A stretch of 58,521 nucleotides of DNA, taken from assembly GCA_031549485.1 (NCBI GenBank), contig JAVBPR010000005.1, forward strand, positions 1 through 58,521. Reading direction: 5' to 3'. The DNA is from JAVBPR01 sp031549485. GTDB taxonomy: Bacteria; Bacillota; Clostridia; Oscillospirales; Feifaniaceae. The position numbers and the translations under genes are program-made. Of this stretch, positions 9,701-18,179 are shown one piece after another (the stretch's first letter is position 1; each line of letters starts with the position of its first letter). Under the pieces are notes generated by a model, which saw only the letters and a program-made list of their open reading frames with translations, searched no databases and was not told the origin of the DNA.

Positions 9701-12593
9701 TGGCGCAGCCACTTTAGGGAATTTCACTAATGCCGGCACCCTTATCATAGCAGACGGAATTTTAAAAATAGATCCCAGCCAAACGCTTACAAATAGCGGA
9801 ACTTTCACAGCTGCGGACGCGGTCACAAATAACGGGGTAATTACTAATACCGGGACGTTAACAAATACCGGAACAATCACCAACAACAGCACAATCGCGA
9901 ATACCGGCACGCTAACTAATAACAACCTTATAAATAATAACGGAACAATAACCGGAAACGCAGTCTTGGGTAGCGGCAATATCGGAATTGCCTGGAACGC
10001 CTTGACCGCAAACGGAACGGCGAATACATCCGAAACTACCGAGCTTACATTTACTTTTAGCGCGGAACCCGGAACAATTAACGCAAGCAATATTACGGTA
10101 ACAGGCGCAACAAAAGGAGCTCTGTCCGGAACAGGAAATACGCGAACGCTGGCTATCAGCAATATCACTGTTGCAGAAGGCGAAAATGTTCAGATCACAA
10201 TAATTAATCAGACAGGATTTTTGTTTACCCCGACATCAAAAACCGTCGCCATTCACAGAGCTATTCCGCAAACTATCACAGCCGCAACATACAGCGCGGC
10301 TCCATACAGCGTAGGAAATCAAATCACCGCGGCAAAAGGCACATATACCGCAAACGACGGCGGAATCGAAGGAACACACACCTACAAATGGTACCGCGCA
10401 GATGATGCCGCCGGATTAAATGCCGCAGAAATCTCAGGTGCGGCAGCGCTTAACTATACGCCGGCCGCAGCGGATTTTGGCAAATATATCTGCATAGAAA
10501 CGACGCCTGTTGGTAACGGCAACCTGACCGGAACGCCAATCAAAAGCGCATATATCCAAATCGGCGTAAAGCTGACAGCCAGCGCAACCGGCGCAGGCGG
10601 CGGTACTGCCACTGTGGATGGCGCGGCAAGTATCACGGTATATTCAAACAGCGCGGTCAATGTCTTAGTAGCAAAAAATAGACCGACCGATATAGTAGCA
10701 TGGTCGGCGACCGGAAATGTCGGTTCATTCGGTGATGCTGCGATGGCAGGCACCACCTATACCCCGCCGTCAGCGCCGACAGGAGATATCGCACTTACGG
10801 CCACATTATCGCCAGCGGTCATTGATACCGCAGTAATTTCCGGCGTTACCGCTCCGGCATGCGGCGCATCGCCGGCAAGCGCTGTCACGTCGACATCACA
10901 GTTTACCGGAACGGTAATATGGAGCCCGGCGGTTTCGGGCACCTTTGCCGCGAATACCGTATATACCGCAACTATCACTCTCACCCCGGCGACAGGCTAT
11001 ACCCTGACCGGCATTACGGCAAATTTCTTCACAGTAGCTGGCGCGACAGCGACAAACAGCGCAAATAGCGGCGTTATAACCGCCGTTTTCCCCGCGACGG
11101 GCACGGCGCAGACGCATATTATCACGGCGACGGCAGATGCCGGCGGAAGCATAAGTCCGTCCGGCGCAGTTGCTGTTACAGAACACGAAAACCAGGTGTT
11201 TTCTATCACCCCTTCTGCCAACTATTATATTTCAGAATTAATCGTTGACGGAGCTATTGTAGCGCCCTCAAGCACTTATACTTTCACAAACGTCACGGCA
11301 GCGCACTCTATATATGCGAAATTCAATTATAACGGCGGCGGCTCATATTCCCCTCCTTACCGTCCGACAACGCCGGTGATCGATAATAATGTTATCGGCA
11401 CTCCGGGCGGCACCGCACTTGATGTTTCCAAAATCGATGCGACAGCGCCACTATGCGCAATAACAATCTCGCCTGAAAACGGCACTGCCTATGCATACCT
11501 GCCGCTTCATGCACTCGCTGTTTTGGAAAACAAAAACGAAAACTTCTTCATTGAAATCGTTTCCCCTTACGGGGGCTATCAAGTTCCCGTTTCTATGGCG
11601 GAAATAATCACGGGAATGGCAGAAATATTGAAAAACAACGGGCTTTCAGCCGATGATGCAAGCTTGAAAATTACCATCACGGATATGTCAAAAGACGAAA
11701 ATGCGATGACTTCGCTAAAATCAAGCCAGCCGCTTGCAAATATTTTAGGCGGGATTGTTGATTTTAAAGTCGAGCTTGTTCGCAACCTTGACGGAAAGAT
11801 AATAAAGGAAATTACCGTGTTCGACACGGCACTTACGCGAATAATCCCAATGCCCAAAACGCTTGCCCAAATGCCGGCATATTGGGGCGCATTCCGATAT
11901 AACGAAGCAGCAAGAACTTGGGGATTTGTCCCGGCAATATCAAAACAGATAGACGGCGCATGGTATGTATATATTCAAAGCAAAACCAACAGCTTATATG
12001 TCACGGTTAATAATCCGGTTAGATTTGCCGATGTTTCGGACGAAAAATGGTATGCCGGCAATATCCTGCTTGCCGGAGCAAAGGGGCTTGTCTATGGTAT
12101 TGGCAATAACGAATACGCACCGGAAAAAGAAGTTACACGCGCTGAGTTTGTTCAGATGGCTGTAAATCTTTTGGGACTTCCGGAATCGGGAGATTTGTCC
12201 GGCGTAACCGGTTATACAGATGTCTCCGCTGGCGCGTGGTATTATAATGAAATTATGAAAGCAAAACATTGCGGGTTGCTGCAAGGCTTCCCGGATGGAG
12301 CCTTTAAGCCGGATCAACCGATTACCCGGGAAGAAATGGCGAGCATAATCGCAAACGCGGCAGTTTATCAGCAGATTATCATGACGATGGAATATATTGA
12401 TCTTAACTCAAAATACGAGGATGCCGGAAAAATAGGCGCCGAATATGAAAACGACGTACAAACGGTTGTAAAACTGAAAATTATGCTTGGCACCTCCGAA
12501 ACCACCTTTGATCCAAAGGGGGTAACAACAAGGGCGCAGGCCGCAACGGTGCTTGCCAATATGGCCAAGGCATTCGGCATGATTGATAAATAA
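6753..12593 (+). CDS. Giant duplicated SLH-anchored surface protein with beta-helix-like repeats
   Basis: 1946 residues. The signal peptide ends near SARA (residue 31). Two homologous halves follow (about 35-723 and 724-1450). Each starts with a Gly/Asn-rich right-handed beta-helix-like region (repeated ISGGTVTA and AGIGGG), then short T-I-T-N-N-G repeats, an Ig-like stretch (EGTHTYKW, ADFGKYICIETTPVG) and a terminal module (GYTL.G...NFFTVAGATATNS). A divergent InlB-B-type domain (about 1453-1531) and a spacer precede three SLH domains (about 1757, 1820, 1887 to the end), which bind pyruvylated secondary wall polymer. The ATG is preceded by GGAGG; an upstream TTG overlaps that site. The N-terminal part resembles carbohydrate-binding beta-helix domains; adhesion or glycan binding is inference. 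Confidence 0.92.
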   Translation: MTQVVKKIVSFIIAFTLALGGIWLSPVSARAATLNHDISTGSLTVANGNDYLITQTDSTTSTANNIIVPSGFSGNITLSGVNISVSTRNECAFRLDGDANVTLTLVGTNMLRSGENCAGLQVVAGATVSISGNGSLEAWGGSSGAGIGSCKDVSGGNINISGGTVSANGGDGGAGIGGGRGGSSGTINISGGTVTALGSSTGAAIGGGNFRHCDTISITGGEVFANKFGGGTAIGSGASNTVHGTISIGAAGKVTISASGLDNPLGANTLGNVTNAGILTIADGILKIDPGQTLTNSGTFTTADTVTNNGIITNTGTITNNGTITNNGTINNSGTITGNALSGSGNIGIAWSALTANGTADTVETTELTLTFGAAPGTLSASNIMVTGATKGALSGTGNTRTLAISNITVAEGENVQVDITNPAGYLFTPTTKTVAVHKVSSQTITAATYSAAPYSIGNQITATKGTYTANDGGIEGTHTYKWFRADDSAGLNAAEISGAEALTYTPTTADFGKYICIETTPVGDGSFAGAPVKSAYIQIGVKLIASVIGAGGGTATVAGAASAVVYSTSGAAIVVTKNRSSDTIAWSAAGGIGSFGDASAASTTYSPPAVPTGDIELTATLSLAIIDIATISGVTALSSSDTPVNTITPTPQFTGTVTWSPAVVGAFAINTAYTATITLAPEAGYTLNGVAANFFTVAGATATNSENSGVITAVFPPTTNAINWRIDTQGSLTVVNGFDYIISQNDLNTSTANTITVPTDYTGNITLSGVNILVSAENTCAFKLEGNTNVSLTLDGVNRLASGNNCAGIQVPAGTTLEIDGNGSVEVQGGGSSAGIGGNNTVCGTVKIKGGNITANGGTYGAGIGGGNNNAGGTIEISGGTVTANAGTASAGIGGGRLGASGNISISGGIVTALGSVLGAAIGGGYNGQCVTISFTGGEVTANKFGAGTAIGSGSGNSTLGSISIGAGGKVTISAGGEDNPLGAATLGNFTNAGTLIIADGILKIDPSQTLTNSGTFTAADAVTNNGVITNTGTLTNTGTITNNSTIANTGTLTNNNLINNNGTITGNAVLGSGNIGIAWNALTANGTANTSETTELTFTFSAEPGTINASNITVTGATKGALSGTGNTRTLAISNITVAEGENVQITIINQTGFLFTPTSKTVAIHRAIPQTITAATYSAAPYSVGNQITAAKGTYTANDGGIEGTHTYKWYRADDAAGLNAAEISGAAALNYTPAAADFGKYICIETTPVGNGNLTGTPIKSAYIQIGVKLTASATGAGGGTATVDGAASITVYSNSAVNVLVAKNRPTDIVAWSATGNVGSFGDAAMAGTTYTPPSAPTGDIALTATLSPAVIDTAVISGVTAPACGASPASAVTSTSQFTGTVIWSPAVSGTFAANTVYTATITLTPATGYTLTGITANFFTVAGATATNSANSGVITAVFPATGTAQTHIITATADAGGSISPSGAVAVTEHENQVFSITPSANYYISELIVDGAIVAPSSTYTFTNVTAAHSIYAKFNYNGGGSYSPPYRPTTPVIDNNVIGTPGGTALDVSKIDATAPLCAITISPENGTAYAYLPLHALAVLENKNENFFIEIVSPYGGYQVPVSMAEIITGMAEILKNNGLSADDASLKITITDMSKDENAMTSLKSSQPLANILGGIVDFKVELVRNLDGKIIKEITVFDTALTRIIPMPKTLAQMPAYWGAFRYNEAARTWGFVPAISKQIDGAWYVYIQSKTNSLYVTVNNPVRFADVSDEKWYAGNILLAGAKGLVYGIGNNEYAPEKEVTRAEFVQMAVNLLGLPESGDLSGVTGYTDVSAGAWYYNEIMKAKHCGLLQGFPDGAFKPDQPITREEMASIIANAAVYQQIIMTMEYIDLNSKYEDAGKIGAEYENDVQTVVKLKIMLGTSETTFDPKGVTTRAQAATVLANMAKAFGMIDK
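7681..7765 (+). repeat. In-frame short tandem repeats coding T-I-T-N-N-G
   Basis: Units of about 18 nt (such as ATTACTAATAATGGCAC) repeat in tandem inside the first half of the SLH protein. A more diverged copy occupies about 9825-9955 in the second half. Unit length is a multiple of three, so gain or loss would change length and not frame. Confidence 0.75.
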
Positions 12594-12610
12594 ACTAATT
12601 TGAAATACAG

Positions 12611-12639
12611 AGCGCCGCTGTCATAATGACGGCGGCGCT
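12611..12639. terminator. Terminator between convergent SLH genes
   Basis: AGCGCCGCTGTCAT pairs with ATGACGGCGGCGCT (one G-T wobble), followed by a T-rich stretch on the plus strand. Confidence 0.8.
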
Positions 12640-12688
12640 TTATTTATATGATTTTCGAATTTCGATTTATTACAAAATATATCTATTA

Positions 12689-14356
12689 TTAATTTACTCG
12701 CTCCATGTAAACGATGAAACTGCTATCGATATAGACCTTGTAAGTCCATTCCGCGTTAAATTCCATTTGCACACTCTCAAAAAATCTGCTTGCAAAATAC
12801 TCTTTTGGCTCTTTTCCAGGCTCATAAATGAAATACCCTCTGCCCCCTGTGCCCATGTGAGTAATATACTTTGTACACATTGTCATATCGTAAATATCAA
12901 TAATTTGATTCCCGTAAACCGCGCTTGTAACTTCGACACTCACCCGGTCGCCCGGTTCCGCGCTTTTAAGATTATCAGAATTTTTTATTTGGCTGAAAGG
13001 AATGGATTTTCCGTCATTAAGATTTGCAACGGTTACCGAATCAGTATCTATCGCTGTAATCTCTCCCGGCATTTCAAAGTTTACGATAACCATGTCCCAC
13101 GCTTCTTTAGTGCGGTCAACATCCGAAATTTTCCCGTCAACATCATAATCTATAAAGGTAAATACCGCATGCATCGACTGTGTAAACGGCAGACCTTGTT
13201 GATTCCACGGATACAGCGCAACGCTTCCAAAACCGCTGTCGCCCGCGCCGCCGTTTATTATCCAGTTGCTGTTGCCGTCACTGCCTGTTCCGTTTTTCCC
13301 CGCTTCCCAAAAATAATAATCGACAAAGTTTCTTGGATATTTTGAAGAATTGTTAAGCAAGGCTTCTTTTGTTATTGCCTCGCCTTTTTCATCTCTTTTT
13401 GCGCGATATAATTCAATATCTTCACCCTGTGAATACGCGTATATATCGCTTCTCTGCATACGCGCACCCACCGGCCCGCTTGCAGCTTGCATTTCATCGT
13501 ATGTCTGCGAAATAGTAAAATCGGTATCGTCGGTTACCGCAACAAGTTCTTCGCCGAGACACCAAATATTAACTCGATGTCCGAGTAGTCTATCGCAGTT
13601 TAAATTTGTTTTTTTCTGCTTTTCAGTTTCCCCTGATTTCAACGATACTACTCCGTTTTCGGTTATAGTAGGCTCTGCATTTCCCGGCGCCGCAGTGCTT
13701 GTTCCGGTTATAACCGCAACTTCTTTTTTTATAGCAAAATATTTTTCAGCGGGCGTCTCTTTTTCATATGTCGGAACTTCGCAAATAAAAAGGAAATTTT
13801 CCGACATCTGCGCAATTTTGCCGCGCAAAGCTTTTGTGTTGCTTCCTATCGCCGTCACTTCGCTCACATTACTAAAAAGCTTTATCTCAAGCGCTTTATT
13901 TATAAATCCTTCAGGATATGTAAACTCATTTTTGCCGAACCCCAGCGTAACTAAAAACATTTTCGCGGCTTCCGCGAATGTTATTTTGTTATCCCCTTTA
14001 AAAGTGCCGTCGGGGTAGCCGCCGATTATTCCGCTCTCCGCCGCCCAGATAACATATTTATAATACCATTCTTTTTCAGTCACATCGGAGAATTTTTCCG
14101 CGCCGTCCTCCGGCAAATCCTTTTCGGTCTTGCCGTTTAAAAGAAAAAGAATTTTTAAGAACTCAGCTCTTGATATTTCTTTTTTATAACCGAAAGTATC
14201 GCCCGGATAACCTCCGACGATGCCGAGTTTCTTTAAAAGCGACACCGCATTTACCTCTTCCGGAGTTGCAATGGTATCATCGGAGAACGCTGCGTTTGTG
14301 TATGTAAACGAAAATGTCAGTATGAGAATCAAAAAAACCGCTGCCAGTCTTTTCAT
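12689..14356 (-). CDS. Secreted protein with N-terminal SLH domains
   Basis: 555 residues. The signal peptide is MKRLAAVFLILILTFSF to about residue 22. SLH domains follow at about 30-80 (LGIVGGYPGDTFGYKKEISRAE), 88-145 (SDVTEKEWYYKYVIWAAESG, YPDGTFKGDNKITFAEA) and a degenerate one at about 150-195. The rest (200-555) is unlike anything I recognise; it has an EF-hand-like acidic stretch (DYDVDGKISDVDR) and TVANLNDGKSIPF, which suggests beta-rich folding. ATG start with AAAGGGGAT upstream. It faces the giant SLH protein across a terminator and probably sits on the wall by its N-terminus, the opposite polarity to that neighbour. Confidence 0.88.
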   Translation of the reverse strand: MKRLAAVFLILILTFSFTYTNAAFSDDTIATPEEVNAVSLLKKLGIVGGYPGDTFGYKKEISRAEFLKILFLLNGKTEKDLPEDGAEKFSDVTEKEWYYKYVIWAAESGIIGGYPDGTFKGDNKITFAEAAKMFLVTLGFGKNEFTYPEGFINKALEIKLFSNVSEVTAIGSNTKALRGKIAQMSENFLFICEVPTYEKETPAEKYFAIKKEVAVITGTSTAAPGNAEPTITENGVVSLKSGETEKQKKTNLNCDRLLGHRVNIWCLGEELVAVTDDTDFTISQTYDEMQAASGPVGARMQRSDIYAYSQGEDIELYRAKRDEKGEAITKEALLNNSSKYPRNFVDYYFWEAGKNGTGSDGNSNWIINGGAGDSGFGSVALYPWNQQGLPFTQSMHAVFTFIDYDVDGKISDVDRTKEAWDMVIVNFEMPGEITAIDTDSVTVANLNDGKSIPFSQIKNSDNLKSAEPGDRVSVEVTSAVYGNQIIDIYDMTMCTKYITHMGTGGRGYFIYEPGKEPKEYFASRFFESVQMEFNAEWTYKVYIDSSFIVYMERVN

Positions 14357-14463
14357 AGTATATCCCCTTTTGTAAAATACTTTGGTCTAATAACATTTAG
14401 ACGAAAAATTTATCTCTTTGTTCCTTTTATGAATATAATTATCCATAATTTTTTATTAAAAAC

Positions 14464-14493
14464 AAGCCCTGTCGCAAATTTGCGGCAGGGCTT
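14464..14493 (-). terminator. Terminator of the pseudopilin gene
   Basis: AAGCCCTGTCGCAAA pairs with TTTGCGGCAGGGCTT (one wobble); on the minus strand GTTTTTA follows. Confidence 0.8.
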
Positions 14494-14546
14494 ATAAAAA
14501 AGAGATACTATGAACAAAAATATATACTTGCGGCGGAATGGCTGGT

Positions 14547-15356
14547 TTAAAACATTTTCAGCCAGCCGCCCCAATTTGGATTTGTCGAAGCGTTTATATT
14601 GCCCGATGCATTCATAAAAGCGTACAAACTTCCGCCATAGGAATAAACTCTCCCCTGCACAGGAAACGCTTCGGCTTTCCACGGACCGTAAGGACCAGCC
14701 CAATCCGCTTCGGTAAGCGCCCGCAAATCTGTTCGAATTCTTATAATATTCGCGGATCTGCGCGTGGCAAATTCTTCAATAGTTATCTTGCTGTCGCCGT
14801 CGGATTTATAGAGCGTATACGAATCGGTGGCGAAGATATAAATGCCGCTGCTGTCCGAATATACATTGTCTCCCGACGTATTGAATGAAATATGTCCGCT
14901 CGATGCTGATGCCTGCGCAAGAAGAGCTCCCCAATCCCCGGTGACTTCGATTATCGTTCCATCCGGAAGTTCCGGCTCATCTCCGGTATCGTCGGGATCA
15001 TCTTCGTCGTCGGGATCATCCGGATCCGGCGTTCCGGAATCCGAGCCGTGAATGCTGCAGATAACCTCTTTGTCATCTGCCGAGGCGGTGTATGTCCCTC
15101 CGCTCGGACATTTTATATGTGTATACGCCGCGATTTCTTCGGTCAGAGTCGCCCCGTTTTTCATCTGACTGAAAAATTCAAAACTTTTAACAAGGGTGGC
15201 ACGATTTGTTGCGCAGGATTCCACCCTTTGCCTATCAATATATTTCAAAAATCCGGGAAAGATAAGCGCTGCCAAAATTGCAAGAATTACAATTATGATT
15301 CCTATTTCGACAAGCGTAAAACCTTTTTTCCCTTTTATCCTGCATATTTTTTTCAT
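14547..15356 (-). CDS. Type IV pilin-like (pseudopilin) protein with acidic linker and carbohydrate-binding-like tail
   Basis: 269 residues. The N-terminus is a class III/type IVa prepilin signal: KGKKG, cleavage, then FTLVEIGIIIVILAILAAL with Glu at +5, so a prepilin peptidase should cut and methylate it. Residues 40-95 form the usual pilin helix and Cys-containing body. A linker of repeated D/P/E residues (about 105-135) separates this from a C-terminal module (about 140-269) ending in Trp/Tyr-rich sequence (WKAEAFPVQGRVYSYGG, NPNWGGWLKMF) resembling CBM5/12-type chitin-binding folds; that resemblance is inference. The start is chosen by GGGGGGAT just upstream; longer forms would extend the short leader. 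No pilus assembly genes are in the window. Confidence 0.87.
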   Translation of the reverse strand: MKKICRIKGKKGFTLVEIGIIIVILAILAALIFPGFLKYIDRQRVESCATNRATLVKSFEFFSQMKNGATLTEEIAAYTHIKCPSGGTYTASADDKEVICSIHGSDSGTPDPDDPDDEDDPDDTGDEPELPDGTIIEVTGDWGALLAQASASSGHISFNTSGDNVYSDSSGIYIFATDSYTLYKSDGDSKITIEEFATRRSANIIRIRTDLRALTEADWAGPYGPWKAEAFPVQGRVYSYGGSLYAFMNASGNINASTNPNWGGWLKMF

Positions 15357-15430
15357 TTTATCCCCCCATAAAAGAAAAAGAAATGCTAATTTATAATATA
15401 ATTTTACCATTTTTGGCCAATCCGAGCAAC

Positions 15431-15462
15431 AAAAAAGCCCGCAAGCATGCGGCTTGCGAGCT
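15431..15462 (-). terminator. Terminator of the fucO-like gene
   Basis: On the minus strand AGCTCGCAAGC and GCTTGCGGGCT form a stem followed by TTTTTTG. Confidence 0.85.
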
Positions 15463-15467
15463 ATTTG

Positions 15468-16616
15468 TTACATTAAGGATTTATATAGTTCTTTTATCTC
15501 CGCCACCGAGGTTTCTCTCGGATTTCCGGGGCGGCACGCATCGTCATAAGCGGATTGCGAGAGGAAATCCAAGTCCTCCTCTTTTACGATTTCTTTCAGA
15601 CTTTGCGGAATGCCGACATCCACCGAAAGCTGTTTTACTGCCTCAATCGCCGCCGCTCTCGCCTCCTCCGCCGAAAGGCTTTCGGTGTTTTTTACCCCCA
15701 TCGCTTTTGCGATATCTTTATATTTCTCACCGGTTTCGGGCGCGTTATATTCCATTACGGTCGGAAGTATTATCGCGTTTGCGATTCCGTGAGGTGTGTC
15801 GTACAGCGCGCCGAGCGGATGCGCCATCGAATGCACTATTCCAAGTCCGACATTCGAAAATCCCATTCCGGCGATATACTGCCCGAGCGCCATATTCTCT
15901 CTGCCGGCAGAGTCCCCGGCGACCGCCGCACGAAGCGATTTTGAAATGATTTCTATCGCCCGAAGATGAAACATATCGCTTATTTCCCACGCGCCGTTTG
16001 TGATATATCCTTCGATAGCGTGAGTCAGCGCGTCCATTCCTGTCGCCGCCGCAAGCCCTTTCGGCATTGTCGCCATCATATCGGGATCAACGACCGCCAC
16101 AACCGGGATATCGTGAACGTCCACGCAAACCATTTTGCGGTTTTTGTCCTCGTCGGTTATAACATAGTTTATCGTAACTTCGGCCGCTGTTCCCGCCGTT
16201 GTCGGCACGGCAATTATCGGAACACAGCGATTTTTTGTGGGCGCGACACCCTCGAGCGAAACAACATCGGAAAACTCCGGATTTTCAGTGATAATCGCAA
16301 TCGCTTTTGCAGCATCTATCGATGAGCCGCCGCCGACCGCGACAATACAATCCGCCGCCGCTTTTGAAAACGCCGCAACCCCCGCTTTGATATTATCAAC
16401 GGTGGGATTCGGCTTTATCTCGCTGAATATCTCATATGCAATTCCAGCATCGTCGAGGATTTTTGTAACCTTTGCTGTAACCCCGAATTTCAAAAGGTCC
16501 GCATCGGTGCAAACAAGGCATTTTTTAAAATGCCTGCTCCTTATCTCGTTTGCGATTTCGCCTATCGCGCCGGCGCCGTGATAGCTTGTCTCATTTAAAA
16601 CAATTCTCTTTGCCAA
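15468..16616 (-). CDS. fucO: Iron-containing alcohol dehydrogenase, lactaldehyde reductase type
   Basis: 382 residues, the usual length of group III Fe-dependent alcohol dehydrogenases. It follows FucO closely: AVGGGSSIDAAKA (NAD binding), PTTAGTAAEVTINYVITD, and metal ligands in GMDALTHAIEGY and VHSMAHPLGALYDTPHG. FucO reduces L-lactaldehyde to 1,2-propanediol with NADH in fucose or rhamnose fermentation; other short aldehydes and diols are possible substrates. The start is TTG with GGAGGGG 6 bases upstream. No fucose or rhamnose pathway genes are adjacent, so the physiological substrate is inferred from similarity only. Confidence 0.9.
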   Translation of the reverse strand: MAKRIVLNETSYHGAGAIGEIANEIRSRHFKKCLVCTDADLLKFGVTAKVTKILDDAGIAYEIFSEIKPNPTVDNIKAGVAAFSKAAADCIVAVGGGSSIDAAKAIAIITENPEFSDVVSLEGVAPTKNRCVPIIAVPTTAGTAAEVTINYVITDEDKNRKMVCVDVHDIPVVAVVDPDMMATMPKGLAAATGMDALTHAIEGYITNGAWEISDMFHLRAIEIISKSLRAAVAGDSAGRENMALGQYIAGMGFSNVGLGIVHSMAHPLGALYDTPHGIANAIILPTVMEYNAPETGEKYKDIAKAMGVKNTESLSAEEARAAAIEAVKQLSVDVGIPQSLKEIVKEEDLDFLSQSAYDDACRPGNPRETSVAEIKELYKSLM

Positions 16617-16711
16617 TTTTAACCCCTCCGCTCATAATTTTGATTATATTCACTTTTATTATATAAAATATCAAGTCGCAAATTGCGGTTTTCGGTCGCC
16701 GCTACGACATT

Positions 16712-17248
16712 TTAACCGCGGCTTTCTCCGCGCCATTTTATTTTCGCCGGATTTTTTTCGTTTTTTACCGAAACCTCGCGCAGCGCTTTTCCTATTTTTG
16801 CGCACTCTTCCTCCGCGATTTTTTCATATTCTTTCGGTTTCGCCGAAATTCCTATTCGGTCATAAGCAATCGCCGCCGCGCCGTAAAAAGCTATTCCTAT
16901 GCTGTGCCTTGCCGAGTGAATTGCGGACGCCGCCTGGCCTGCCGCTCTCGCCGCCGCCTGCGCTGCCGGGTGCCCTTCTGCTTCTCTTGCTGCGGCATGA
17001 GCCGCCAAAATATATTTCTTAGCCTCGGGAAGTTTTATTTTTCCTGCAAGCCAGTCTCTTGCCGCGATAAGCGCGCCCTGCGGCCGCATATCGCCGGGAA
17101 ATTCTTTTTCATATATCGGCAAAATATTTTTTTCCACATAACCTACCGCAAAATTTGTGAGCGTTTCCTTGCTCTGCGTTTCAAAAAGGCGCAAAAGCGA
17201 TATGATATACGGCGAATCCACCTCGCCGAGCGTTTTTCGTAGCGGCAT
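16712..17248 (-). CDS. Imm5-like putative immunity protein
   Basis: 178 residues, Ala-rich and helical. The pattern resembles the Imm5-like family: FEKEFPGDMRP-type segment (here YEKEFPGDMRPQGALIAARDW), then AKKYILAAHAAAREAEGHPAA, AARAAGQAASAIHSARHSIG and a terminal YEKIAEEE helix. Members are called immunity proteins because some sit next to polymorphic toxins; many are orphans like this one. ATG start with AGGGT upstream. It lies 95 bp upstream of the fucO-like gene on the same strand, with no toxin beside it. Assignment is from memory of the family pattern. Confidence 0.6.
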   Translation of the reverse strand: MPLRKTLGEVDSPYIISLLRLFETQSKETLTNFAVGYVEKNILPIYEKEFPGDMRPQGALIAARDWLAGKIKLPEAKKYILAAHAAAREAEGHPAAQAAARAAGQAASAIHSARHSIGIAFYGAAAIAYDRIGISAKPKEYEKIAEEECAKIGKALREVSVKNEKNPAKIKWRGESRG

Positions 17249-17410
17249 TTTTATACCCTGCTCTTTCTAACTTTATCCTATTATTAATATAAACTGCTCT
17301 GATAAAATTTTATCAGAAATGCTCTTGTTTCGTCAATTTTTTGGCCGCCTTATTGCCTGTAAAATATAAAAATGTTACAATAAATTAATATTTTTCGGAG
17401 GTTACATTTT

Positions 17411-18133
17411 ATGGCTTTGGCGCTTTTTGCCCTTTTACTTATTATTAATTTTGCTATATCATGGCACAACGCCGTCACGGTCGGACGGATGTGGTCGGAA
17501 TCCAAGGCGATCGGCGGACAGATCAGGCTGCTTGCCGTCGCCGGATATATCATGGCTATCATCGGCTTTACAATGGTTTACAGCATACTTTTGCTTATGG
17601 TTGCGCCTTATATTATTTCGCTTTTCCCGGATTTGCAATCAATCAGCATTCCCGATGTCGTTTCGCTTTCCTCCGACCTTACCTATGTTCTTGTTGCCAC
17701 TTCGATTATACCCACAGGACTTATCATTTGGTATAACAGCGCGGTCAGATTTTGGAATCGCAGAACATTCGGCAGCGGCATGACCGCCGCATATAATACT
17801 TATGCTCAAATCCGCAACACCGTAAATGCGGCGAGAAATCTTCCGAGCGCTTTTTCGCGGATTACCGGCGCGCTTTTCGGCGGTAAAGGCAAGAAAAAAG
17901 CAGACGGCGCAGTTATTCTTTTGGCGATTCTTATTCTCGTTTTTGCCGTTTGTGCCGGGTGGTTCACCGCCTCCGCGCTCCTTAAAAGAGCCGACCGCGA
18001 ATATGACGGTATGCCGGCGCCGCCGAGAGAAAACAATTTCGGCACTCCCCCGTTCGGCGCGGAACAAAACGGACCGGTTCAGAGCCATGCAGAAAGAGCG
18101 CAGACTTCCGATAATCCTTTCGGCACTCACTGA
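17411..18133 (+). CDS. Multi-pass membrane protein of unknown function
   Basis: 240 residues. Hydrophobic segments occur at about 2-20, 42-75, 95-115 and 167-190, with charged loops (RRTFGSGM, GGKGKKKADG) and a Pro/Asn/Gln-rich soluble tail (about 195-240). ATG start with CGGAGG upstream. It is monocistronic and ends at a strong terminator. I do not recognise the family and find no catalytic motif. Confidence 0.75.
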   Translation: MALALFALLLIINFAISWHNAVTVGRMWSESKAIGGQIRLLAVAGYIMAIIGFTMVYSILLLMVAPYIISLFPDLQSISIPDVVSLSSDLTYVLVATSIIPTGLIIWYNSAVRFWNRRTFGSGMTAAYNTYAQIRNTVNAARNLPSAFSRITGALFGGKGKKKADGAVILLAILILVFAVCAGWFTASALLKRADREYDGMPAPPRENNFGTPPFGAEQNGPVQSHAERAQTSDNPFGTH

Positions 18134-18144
18134 TGTTTTATGAA

Positions 18145-18179
18145 AAAAAAGCCTTTCTCCAAGCGAGAAAGGCTTTTTT
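18145..18179. terminator. Bidirectional terminator
   Basis: AAAAAAGCCTTTCTC pairs perfectly with GAGAAAGGCTTTTTT around loop CAAGC, with poly-A on the left and poly-T on the right. It serves the convergent membrane protein and trhA genes. Confidence 0.93.

Noticed and set aside
6856..11100. Regular short repeats that could suggest a CRISPR array
   Set aside because: They are in frame inside one open reading frame, vary in sequence and have no unique spacers; no cas genes are present.
7112..11221. Many long open frames on the strand opposite the giant SLH gene
   Set aside because: They lack ribosome binding sites and give Pro/Val/Ala-rich low-complexity products, as expected from repeats of the coding strand.
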